This document shows positions 23,063-32,049 of a DNA stretch of 64,000 nt, one piece after another. Origin of the DNA: Seriola aureovittata (lineage: Eukaryota; Chordata; Actinopteri; Carangiformes; Carangidae); contig NC_079367.1 of NCBI RefSeq assembly GCF_021018895.1, positions 31,734,619 through 31,798,618 on the forward strand, read 5' to 3'. Each line of letters starts with the position of its first letter. The first letter of the stretch is position 1. The translations under genes were made by a program, and so were the position numbers. The notes below the pieces were generated by a model. It ran no database searches and was not told where the DNA came from. It worked only from the letters and a program-made list of their open reading frames with translations.

Positions 23063-23740
23063 CTGGTTTTCGGAACATGGAACGTCACCTCTCTGGCGGG
23101 GAAGGAGCGGGAGCTTGTGGAAGAGGTGGAACGGTACCGGCTAGATATAGTCGGCCTCACCTCGACACATAGTGTCGGCTCCGGAACCCAAGTCCTTGAG
23201 AGGGTTCCTCTTTGCTGGAGTTGCTCCAGGTGAGAGGTGGAGGGCTTTTTGGTGGCCCCAGTGGATGAAAGGGTTGCGTCCCTGCGCCTTCGGGTCGGGG
23301 ATCAGGCTCTGTCAGTTGTCGGTGCCTATGCACCGAACAGCAGTTCAGATTACCCGCCCTTTTTGGAGTCCTTGGGACAGGTGCTGGAAAGTGCCCCGAA
23401 AGGGGACTCCATTGTCCTATTGGGAGACTTCAACGCTCATGTGGGCAATGATAGCGAGACCTGGAGGAGTGTGGTGGGGAGGAACGGCCTGCCCGATCTG
23501 AACCCGAGCGGCATTCAGTTATTGGACTTCTGTGCTAGTCACAGTTTGGCAATAACTAACACCATGTTCAAGCACAAGGACACCCATAGGTGCACATGGC
23601 ACCAGGACACCCTAGGTCGCCGATCTATGATTGACTTTGTAGTCGTATCATCAGACCTGTGGCCACATGTTTTGGACACTCGGGTGAAGAGAGGAGCAGA
23701 GTTGTCAACTGACCACCACTTGAGTTGGATCAAATGGTGG
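23063..23740 (+). pseudogene. Rex3 endonuclease domain, broken
   Basis: Encodes the APE-type endonuclease that nicks target DNA. The frame starts FGTWNVTSL near 23069. A break occurs near 23200-23240, where the frame runs into TGA at 23231 and a short internal segment appears to be missing. The later part is open: [10 protein letters not shown] (D-x-N catalytic pair) near 23426, [14 protein letters not shown] near 23617, and STDHHL (the Asp-His pair) near 23707. The key endonuclease residues are present, but the domain is not continuous. A further frameshift follows near 23990-24010 in the linker. Confidence 0.85.
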
Positions 23741-24003
23741 GGGAAGACGCCGCGCAGACCTGGCAGGCCCAAACGAGTTGTGAGGATCTGCTGGGAAAGC
23801 CTGGCGGAAGAACTCGTCAAGATGATTTTCAACGCACACCTCCGGCAGAGTTTCGATCGCGTCCCGAGGGCGGTGGCGGACATTGAGTCCGAATGGGCCT
23901 TGTTCCACTCTGCTGTTGTTGAGGCGGCTGTTGCGAGCTGCGGCCGCAAGGTAGCTGGGGCCAGTCGTGGCGGTAACCCCCTACCCGCTGGTGGACACCG
24001 GAG

Positions 24004-25815
24004 GTGGGGGAAGCCTTCAGACTGAAGAAGGAGGCCTACAGGGCGTGGTTGGCCTGTGGGTCTCCGGAATCAGCTGACTGGTACTGGCGGGCCAAGCGGA
24101 GCGCAACCGCGGCGGTTACTGAGGCAAAAACTCAGGCGTGGGAGGAGTTCGGTGAGACTATGGAGGAAGGCTATCGATCGGCTCCAAAAAGGTTTTGGCA
24201 AACCGTCTAGCGCCTCGGGGGGAAGGCGGCAACTCACTCACACTGTTTACAGTGGGGGCAGGGAGCTGCTGATGTCAACTGAGTATATAGTCAGACGGTG
24301 GAAGGAATACTTTGAGGAACTCCTCAATCCCACCAACACGTATTCCGTGGAGGAAACAGAGTCAAGAGACCTGGGGATGGAGGTAGTGAAACAACTGCAT
24401 GGTGGCGGAGCCCCAGGGGTTGATGAGATCCGCCCTGGGTATCTCAAGGCTCTGGATGTTGTAGGACTGTCTTGGTTGACACGCCTCTACAACATTGCGT
24501 GGACATCGGGGGCAGTGCCCCTGGAGTGGCAAACCGGGGTTGTGGTCCCCATCTTTAAGAAGGGTGACCAGAGGGTGTGTTCTAACTACCGGGGAATTAC
24601 ACTCCCTGGTAAGGTCTATGCCAGGGTACTGGAAAAGAGGGTTCGGTTGGTAGTCGAACCTCAGATCGAGGAGGAGCAATGTGGTTTTCGTCCTGGGCGT
24701 GGAACTGTGGACCAGCTCTTTACCCTCGCTAGGTTGCTGGAGGGGGCATGGGAGTTTGCCAATCCAGTCCACATGTGTTTTGTGGATTTCGAGAAAGCTT
24801 ACGACCGTGTCCCCAGGGGCTCCCTGTGAGGGGTGCTCCGGGAGTATGGGGTGGATGGCTCCTTGTTAGCGGGCATTAAGTCCCTGTACCAAAGGAGTGT
24901 GAGTCTGGTTCACGTAGCCGGCAGTAAGTCGTACCTGTTCCCGGTGAGGGTTGGACTCCGCCAGGGCTGCCCTTTGTCACATGTTCTGTTCATAACTTTT
25001 ATCGACAGAATTTCTAGGCGCAGCTGGGTGGTGGACGGGTTTGGGTTCGGTGGCGGGAGGATCTCGTCTCTGCTTTTTGCGGATGATGTGGTCCTCTTAG
25101 CTTCATCAAGCACCAACCTTCAGCTCTCACTTGGGCGGTTCGCGGCCAAGTGTGAAGGGATGAAGATCAGCACCTCCAAGTCTGATGCCATGGTTCTCAG
25201 CTGGAAACGGGTGGATTGCCTGCTCCAGGTCGGGGGGAAGGCCCTGCCTCAGGTGGAGGAGTTTAAGTATCTCGGGATCTTGTTCACGAGTGAGGGTAGG
25301 AAGGAGTGGGAGATCGACAGGCGGATTGGGGCGGCGTCAGCAGTGATGCGGGTGCTGAATCGGTCCGTTGTGGGGAAGAGGGAGCTAAGCCAGAAGGCGA
25401 AGCTCTCAGTTTACCGATCGATCTACATTCCAATCCTCACCTATGGTCATGAGCTTTGGGTAATGACCAAAAGAATGAGATCGCGAATACAAGCGGCCGA
25501 AATGAGTTTCCTCCGCAGGGTGGCCGGGCTCAGCCTTAGAGATAGGGTGAGGAGCTCGGTCATCTGGGAGGGGCTCGGAGTAAAACCACTGCTCCTCCAT
25601 GTCAAGAGGAGCCAGTTGAGGTGGTTTGGGCATCTGGTGAGGATGCATCCTGCCTCCTGGTGTTTCGGGCATGTCGCACCGGGAGGAGGCCTTGGGGCCG
25701 ACCAAAGACACGCTGGAGGGATTATATCTCTCAACTGGCCTTGGAACGCCTCGGGATTCTCCCGGAAGAGCTGGTGGAAGTGGCTGGGGAGAGGGCCCCA
25801 CGACCCGGATCCGGA
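24004..25815 (+). pseudogene. Rex3 linker and reverse transcriptase, broken
   Basis: Linker ([10 protein letters not shown] near 24016), then frameshift near 24200 into RRWKEYFEELLNPTNT near 24295 and the reverse transcriptase: GAPGVDEIRPGYLKALD, NYRGITLPGKVYARVLE, CGFRPGRGTVDQL, FVDFEKAYDRVPRGSL. A TGA at 24827-24829, probably from a Trp codon, interrupts the frame. It continues with QGCPLSHVLF and the catalytic FADD at 25076-25087. The C-terminal part (RWFGHLVRM near 25620) shifts frame again near 25645 into TGRRPWGRPKTRWRDYISQL. Polymerase motifs are intact but the ORF cannot be read through. Confidence 0.88.
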
Positions 25816-25837
25816 TGAGCGGGAGACGACGACGACG

Positions 25838-25849
25838 ATATGTTAGCAC
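25838..25849 (+). repeat. Right target-site duplication of Rex3
   Basis: Exact copy of ATATGTTAGCAC at 22651-22662, directly after the GACGACGACG tail. The first AT could also be counted as tail. Confidence 0.85.
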
Positions 25850-27000
25850 TAGTTAACAGGTATCGGTGTCTGCGTTCACCACACCTGGCTTGTTACCTTA
25901 GCTCGTTAACTAGCTAACTAGCCAGCAAATGAATTAGCCTTGAGTTAGCCTTCAAGCAAGACACCCAGCTATGCTAACAATGCTAACAGGAGAGTATGCT
26001 TGCCACAGTTATTAAACCAGCATGCACCAGTCTCAACTCGACACAGGCCCCACCCATTTTTGGACCATCCAGGAGTTAGGTCGCTCACTGGAGTCGGTCA
26101 CAACTAAGATGTCGACGGTGGAGCAGCAAACTATGAGCTAAAGCACTCTTCACAAATATACGGGTGACATCACAGAGACAACGTCCATCTTTATTTACAC
26201 ACCATACATATTATTGATAATCGGTAGTATGATCACACTAAACCACTGTTTCTAAATTCCAATGCTATGAAATTTAATTATTTAGTATATCATAAAATAA
26301 TGTAAATAATGTTCAGAGCTCAGAGTCGCTCCCAGGCTATGCTGTGCAGTTTTATTTCCAACATAGGAGAGCAAATAACTTTAAGTTTACTGTTCAAAAG
26401 CTAAAATAGGGATTAAAAGGAGATCTGTTTCTATTAAATCTGTTGCAAGTGTGAACAATTTTAGGTGAGTCACTTAAATTGATAATAATGAAGGCAGGCA
26501 TATACTTATTTTGCCTCAGTCTCAGCCTATTCAGTCAATACTAAACACAGACCATTGACTTTGTTTTTTTGCTGTCTATATTGTTTACACATTTACTGTA
26601 TCATGTGTGATGACTTCAAATCTTTATTTACATATGGGTTTGAGACCAATCGAATTCCTCAACTAGAGAGGTTAGTAATGGATGTAGCTAAAGCCATATT
26701 AGGACAATAAACAGGAGGAGTTAATCCACACAGAAGTGTTAAACTGCTATAGAGGAGGTACTACACACAGACACAGTCCCCCAGACTATGTTGGAAGAGT
26801 TTGTAAACTAATTCGACATAGACTGTAGATGAAAAAGGTAAAGTCTTCAGCAAAACTAAACCATCCCTCACAAGACAATCGCACAGACTGATAACAGATT
26901 TGACATGAACTTACATTCCTTAAAGACATGTCAGCAGAACTTCTGCTTCTTGGTAATGCTCTTATAACATAGGCATGTTAACTGCTGTATGTATGTGTAT
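25850..27000. other. No gene seen
   Basis: AT-rich unique DNA directly downstream of Rex3, without repeats or coding signal I can support. Confidence 0.4.
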
Positions 27001-27004
27001 GTAT

Positions 27005-27058
27005 GTGTGTGTGTGTGTGTTTGGAAATTCCCTGTATGTTTTTATGCCTGTCTTTATG

Positions 27059-27103
<45 letters not shown>
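27005..27103. repeat. (GT)n microsatellites
   Basis: Short GT run at 27005-27020 and a longer TG run at 27060-27103. Confidence 0.95.
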
Positions 27104-27107
<4 letters not shown>

Positions 27108-27361
27108 TTTCATTTTAACAGTATTTCACTGTAAATCATTATCAGCTGATCATATACGGCAACAGTGATGAGAACAGCGTTAGTAATCCGGTTACTAAGA
27201 AACACGTTATAAAAGACAGAGCAGAGAAACAAAGTGAAGCTCTATCTATGTATGGTCCAGTAGGTTAAGATAAGGATATCTTTTGTCAATATAAATATAT
27301 TGGCAAGTCTAAACCTCACAGACACAATTAAAGGGACAAAAGTGAGGGAAACCAACGAAGG

Positions 27362-27700
27362 ATGAGACTCATGTCTTATGCTGGACGAGGCCTGAAAAGC
27401 TATAATTCAGCACCATGGAGATCCAAGAAACTAGAAACACCTGCTGGGTTTGTTCAAAATCCAGTTCGTGTATGTGGTGGGCAGACATTCAGGTGGGAGG
27501 CTGAGAATGCCCTTGGGTATGCTGCTTACCTGGTGGCATCTATGAAGAGAGACCCCACAGGAAGCAGCAAAGACTCCTAAGACCATGCCCTCTACAAGGG
27601 GTGTTTAAGGAAGTACACCAAGCTCTCTCCTAGCAGAACTGTCATTGCCATGGAAGAAGAGCAGTATGCTGGGAAAACACCCCTGCATGCTGCTACCACC
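27362..27700 (+). pseudogene. Possible upstream piece of the DUF6729-type relic
   Basis: A 72-codon frame reads FVQNPVRVCGGQTFRWEAEN and then ALGYAAYLVASMKRDP before a stop at 27578. The Glu-Asn-Ala-Leu-Gly-Tyr-Ala pattern resembles a segment upstream of the main domain in the teleost multicopy family that lies decayed at 28690-29500. No intact exon borders were found. The link is an inference from position and a vague family resemblance. Confidence 0.3.
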
Positions 27701-28689
27701 CAGCTGTCTCCCTTGCCCGGAATGCTGTGAACATACAGCTGTCTCCACCAACCCAGCACGCTGCCACCTCCTCTCCGCTCCCTCTTGGTTGGAAGTTGCT
27801 TAACCAGAATATCCTGACCAAGACTGTACAATGGCTTGTTTTTCAAGGAACCATTATGAAACAGTTTTGAGATAGATCAGTTCATTTTAGCTCAGATATG
27901 CACTTTTATGTAACCTATACTAGCATAGTTACGTATAACTACATTTTAGATTTTTCAAACTGCCAACCTCCTTCTAAATGTATCCAGTTGATAGTTTTCA
28001 TAAGAAAGTACATTTAATTATTTTTGTCGCTCAGCGACAATTATCTTTCTAGATTTAATGATTAAATTATTTTTTTAAATTAATATTTATTTCTTTTGGT
28101 TCAGTCTTAAAAATGATTGACTTTGGTTTGCACTTGCACTTGTTTGATTGTGAAAAAAATATGATTGTGATTAAACAAAGAAGTTTGTTAATTTGAAGAA
28201 TATGGATGTATAGAATTTACATAAGAATTGAGACTCCTACTGGTAATTCATATAGGGAGGAATGAAAAAAAAAAGAATTTTAGTAAAGTAAGATCCAATT
28301 GAAAAATATATATTTCTGATAGGACTGTGAACATTCTTATAGAACCAAACATATTTCCTATTAATAGCCTATATGATTTGCAGACAAGCATATGAATCCT
28401 AAAGGATTCTTTGGGAAAGTGAAAATCCTAAAGAACTTTTTGACTAGGGCCCCCTCAAATACAAATATTGTAAGCACCCCCCCCCCTCCCACACCTCCAT
28501 GTTTGAGGAGGCACAAGTGGCATGTACATCTAGTTTTATTGAAAACATATAACACAAGATTAATCACAGTCGTTCCTTTTTTCATTCATTTCATTTTTAA
28601 ACTTTGTTTTTCTTTAGCCTACCTTTCATATGTTTAACAAGTTTTTTTTCCCCAGGCTGGCTGGATACACACCCTCCCTGAAGTGGACC

Positions 28690-29500
28690 AGCACAGGGGC
28701 ATCCTGAGCCGGACTTCAGCAGGGTGGACGTTGGTGGTATCCTCCACTGAAGATCAGTAATGCTCCTCCAATGGTGAATTACTTTGGCCATTCCCTGCTG
28801 GTCTGGCTGCACCAGAAGCCGTGGCAAGTCATGCTGACCTGTCCGCATCCATATTGTCACAAAGAACTTCTGACCTCAGCTGGCCTGCATCTGAAGATCA
28901 GGCAGGTGGTGGCCGTGGGGGAGACATATTGCTTGGCATTTGAACAACTGCCAAAGATACAAGCATAAGGTCATCAGCTGGAGCCATGGCATCGTCTCCC
29001 AGCTCGACATTTGCCACGCAGCTCCCTTGCATCCTTATGTCAAGACTTGCATGTAATGTCGAGGTGGCCAGTTTGATGTGTCATCGAGGGCTGGAAACAG
29101 CAGCGGCCAGATCCAGCGGAAGCTGCAGGAGCACCATGCTGATGTCTGGTTGCAGAAGACTGTCCAGTACCTGACAGACTGTGAGAGCTGATCCTACCTG
29201 TGAAATTTGAATCTCCACCTGCCATGCGTCCTGTCCCCAAGCACTGGTGGATGATGCAGGTTTAAGGTTTAAGATGGATTCCACAAAAAAAGGTGGCCCA
29301 CAAAAGCTTGCAGGATGCAGCTATGGCACCATAACTGGGCAACCAATGTGGGTAATGAGCATGAACAAATGATCATGTCTGTGCTCCCCAGTGAGGGTTT
29401 TGTGCAAATGATTGAAAGCCTCATCAGGAGACACAAAGTAGCTGGGGAGGTATTATATGTCAACAGATACTGACGTGGCAACACTGGGTTGCAGAGGCAG
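28690..29500 (+). pseudogene. DUF6729-type teleost multicopy gene, frameshifted relic
   Basis: Blocks in different plus frames follow the order of a domain family that I recall as DUF6729, common in fish and behaving like a mobile-element gene. They are WWYPPLK near 28730; LLVWLHQKPW near 28797; CPHPYCHKELLTSAGLH (a Cys pair as in a zinc site) near 28842; VISWSHGIVSQLDICH near 28973; GNSSGQIQRKLQEHHADVWL near 29094 followed by QYLTDCE; KMDSTKK near 29272; TNVGNEHEQMIMSVL near 29347; and VLYVNRY near 29452 with a stop. At least four frameshifts and two stops separate the blocks, and a stretch before KMDSTKK is deleted. The function of the intact family is not established to my knowledge. Confidence 0.65.
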
Positions 29501-29989
29501 CAGTCTATGCAGGGCTGAACCGACGTCCCTCTCCCCTGTCCAGCTCTTTGCCAACTGGTTTGGATGGAGAGTGAGCAGCGAGCTGCTGAGCAGACTGGTA
29601 AAATGTTATTTCTGTGAAAGAAATGTACTAATATGAGCCATAATGGTCAATTTAATACCTCTCGGTTAGATGACAAGCCTATGGTATTATACCGTTTAGA
29701 GCATCAATGCTCATTAAGCAGCACAAACTGATTGCTTATCAATATGTTTTCCAAAAACAGAAAGTTGAACTTGTGTTAACAAGGCTTTCTTATGGTTTTC
29801 TTACTACAGCTGACCCAACAGCCTCTGTCAGCTTTCAAACTTGCTCGACAGACACCTCTGGGCAGAGTTTGAACATAAGGCACAAATATCAAAGTTTTTC
29901 TATATAAACAGAAATAAATGTTCCAAATATTTTGCATTGACCTTGACAAAGATCATAGTTCAATGTGTATTTTTTTGCAATGTGTCAAC

Positions 29990-30186
29990 AGAAAGCAGAG
30001 CTTGAGCGATTGAAGAAGGAGCTGGATGACGCCAAAGCTTCCCGTAACTCAGTGAACAATATTAAGTTTATCAGGGAGCTTTTCAAATCAAAGATTCTGA
30101 GCGCCGTTGTCATACAGAGCTGTATCAAGACTGCACAGCTCGAGCTCACTGTGGATAAAACCCGATGCCATCTTGCCAGTTCTTGA
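29990..30186 (+). other. Short coiled-coil ORF after an acceptor-like site
   Basis: After a pyrimidine-rich stretch and TGTCAACAG (29983-29991), the frame reads KAELERLKKELDDAKASRNS, then VNNIKFIRELFKSKILS, and stops at 30186. The first part has heptad-like Leu spacing and charged residues of a coiled coil. The family was not recognised. It may be a last exon of a gene or another piece of the decayed multicopy gene upstream. No start codon is needed if it is an exon. Confidence 0.3.
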
Positions 30187-30285
30187 CTCTAATCCAAAAA
30201 TGGGCAAAGAGGAAGGGCGGATGTCGAGCTGAGACTTCGGTGCATGCCGGCTTATGGCAGGTATATGCTCACCCGCCTTGTTACG

Positions 30286-30648
30286 TTACTGTATCATAAT
30301 AACGAGACAGAGAGGGGGGTGTCTGTCATCTTTATTTCACTCCGTTTTTATTTTAACTGCTCCTTAGTTTATTTCCCTCTTATTTTTCTTTGTTTTATTT
30401 ATTTACTTTTTTTTTTTTCTTCTGCAGCCTACTTGCCTGTTTACGTCTCCCCCGACGCACGTTCGGCTGGGTCCACTCCTCTCTTCGTGTACTGTTAGCC
30501 TAGCGTTAGCCGATATAGATGCTAGCGCAAACGTTGTCTCCTGTTCATCTGGACAACTTCACTCTTGGAGGTGCATCCCTCTCCAACTTTCTTTTAGTTT
30601 CATTCTGACACCATGTTACATTACTGTATCATAATAACGAGACAGAGA
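30286..30648 (+). repeat. Direct repeat pair of about 35 bp
   Basis: TTACGTTACTGTATCATAAT followed by AACGAGACAGAGAG at about 30280-30314 recurs with one change (TTACAT) at about 30614-30648. The 300-bp interval has a T-rich stretch ending in CTGCAG. The pair could mark LTR edges or a local duplication. Confidence 0.7.
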
Positions 30649-30892
30649 GAGTGACTTGCTGTTAAGAGTTTACTTCAAACTTCCTAGAACATTACCCATG
30701 ACGTTCCTCCTGTATCCCCCCACCTACTCACCCCACAGCCCTCTGATTGGCTGAGGCATCAACATGCATATACTGTAACTGGTTAGATTAACCTTACACA
30801 ACACCTGACACCCAAAGCTGCATGCCCTCAATTCTCCATAACTTTAGCCTTAATAAAATGTAAACAGGTGAGTTATATAAACAAGTGTCATG

Positions 30893-30962
30893 AAGGAGGA
30901 AATTAGCTCCATAGACCAAAACTATTTTTGTACCAGGCTGTAAACATGTTTATTTTTGCTGT
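30893..30962 (-). repeat. Dispersed repeat fragment
   Basis: On the minus strand this reads CAGCAAAAATAAACATGTTT and ACAGCCTGGTACAAAAATAG. The first block matches the end of the repeat at 22426-22560 (CAGCAGAAATAAACATGTTT). Confidence 0.5.
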
Positions 30963-30976
30963 AAAGACCTCACCAT

Positions 30977-31080
30977 AGGACATTGATCTTTCCAATGGCC
31001 AGTGCCTTTACAATCATTACACTTCCTGCCCCCATCATCTTTACAATGAAAGGGTTGTGCACTATGACGAGGGTTACCAT
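30977..31080 (-). pseudogene. LTR-retroelement gag zinc-knuckle relic
   Basis: Minus strand, 31078 downwards. The frame reads GNPRHSAQPFHCKDDGGRKC and continues NDCKGTGHWKDQCPM. The C-X2-C-X4-H-X4-C spacing is that of a retroelement nucleocapsid zinc knuckle, which binds element RNA during packaging. The flanking sequence is not open. The knuckle resembles those of both retrovirus-like and copia/gypsy-type elements, so the class is unclear. It lies downstream of the copia RNase H relic on the same strand, which is the wrong order for a single element. Confidence 0.6.
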
Positions 31081-31469
31081 AGTTACTTCCCCTTCATCTC
31101 AGTCTATCCCCAGAGCACACATCCCCAAAAATCTTTTGCTCAGCGACTCTGGCTTGGTCTATACCCAGTGTTTGACTGAGGAATAAGTACACAGTGCCGT
31201 TTCAGTCCTGCTCTGACTAGAACTCACTGGTTAAGTGAACTTTATTGACAACTTGACCATTGACATATATGCGCCCATCACATGTCAATATCAGCACATC
31301 TCATTGGCTGTTACCATTGTTCATCATACAGCACCTTCTCAAATGTGCCAGCACAAATTAAAGAAACTTTTTCACAATTGAGAGCACATTTTTCATATAG
31401 CTCAACACCCCCACAAAAAACATCCACAAAATCAGGTTTTCTACATGCATCATGCGCATTTTCACACAC

Positions 31470-31740
31470 ATGGCTAATTTACAGACATACACTTTGCAAA
31501 CTTGATCAACTTAAATTTTGTTGCAGGTTTCATCATCAAATCAGCCTGGTCAATAGTCCAAACTTATTTCTCTTATCATTCACAGTTGACCTTATGAGAT
31601 GATACTTTATGTGAACATGCTTACACCTCTTGTCTATTTACAGGATTATTTGCTTACAGTATTGCACCTTTGTTATCCTCATAAAACTTAGGTAGTGCAT
31701 ACTTTCGTCCATCAACCTTCAGTATAACCCTTTCCTGTAA
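31470..31740 (-). pseudogene. Ty1/copia-type RNase H relic
   Basis: Minus strand, from about 31715 down. Three successive frames give YEDNKGAI and ANNPVNRQ (the copia 'DN-GAI--A-NPV' block, with a stop between), then CKHVHIKYHLIRS (the 'KHI-I-YHFIR' block), then DQADLMMKPATKFKLIKFAK (the 'AD--TKP' C-terminal block). This order is diagnostic for the C-terminal end of a Ty1/copia polyprotein. At least two frameshifts and stops make it non-functional. Downstream, near 31235 on the minus strand, is CAATAAAGTTCAC, which may be an LTR polyadenylation signal. Confidence 0.72.
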
Positions 31741-31993
31741 CTATATATAAAACCAGCAATTTCTTTCACTGCTTAAATGTCAACTCTGACCCTGGCACAG
31801 AAACTGGCATGGACACCAACACCGCTGGTGCAGCCAGGTGCGAAAGAGGCTCTCCCTTCCCCTAAATGCCCCTCCAATACAGTGGGCAAACAAAATCTTA
31901 AATCTAGCCTTTATGTTTATTATCTGCAACATATATAGTGCTCAGCCATTTCTAGTAACTGTTCCTTGGTATAGTCACAAACAAACACAGGCA

Positions 31994-32045
31994 GGGGCGA
32001 TTCTAGGATCATACCTTTAAGGGGGCTCAGCCCCTTATGAGATTG
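31994..32045 (+). repeat. hAT-like terminus
   Basis: CAGGGGCGATTCTAGGATCA followed by GGGGGCTCAGCCCCTTATGA resembles terminal sequence of abundant fish hAT-type elements (CAGGGGCG start). No partner end or 8-bp duplication was found. Confidence 0.35.
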
Positions 32046-32049
32046 ACAT

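Larger units (their letters stand above)
22663..25837 (+). mobile_element. Rex3: Rex3 retrotransposon (RTE clade), full-length, inactive
   Basis: A 3175-bp non-LTR retrotransposon bounded by a 12-bp target-site duplication. The 5' end holds the CTTGAACCGTCACCTTAACG and TGGTGGAGGAGTTTGAG motif seen at Rex3 starts. The body encodes an apurinic endonuclease and a reverse transcriptase, and the 3' end is the short GACGACGACGAT-type repeat typical of RTE elements. The segments coding WQTGVVV (24527-24546) and QGCPLS (24962-24980) match the conserved blocks used to define fish Rex3. The element is much more GC-rich than its surroundings. Frameshifts and a nonsense codon break the single ORF, so it is immobile on its own. 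The exact duplication suggests a fairly recent insertion, although the ORF has decayed. Confidence 0.92.
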
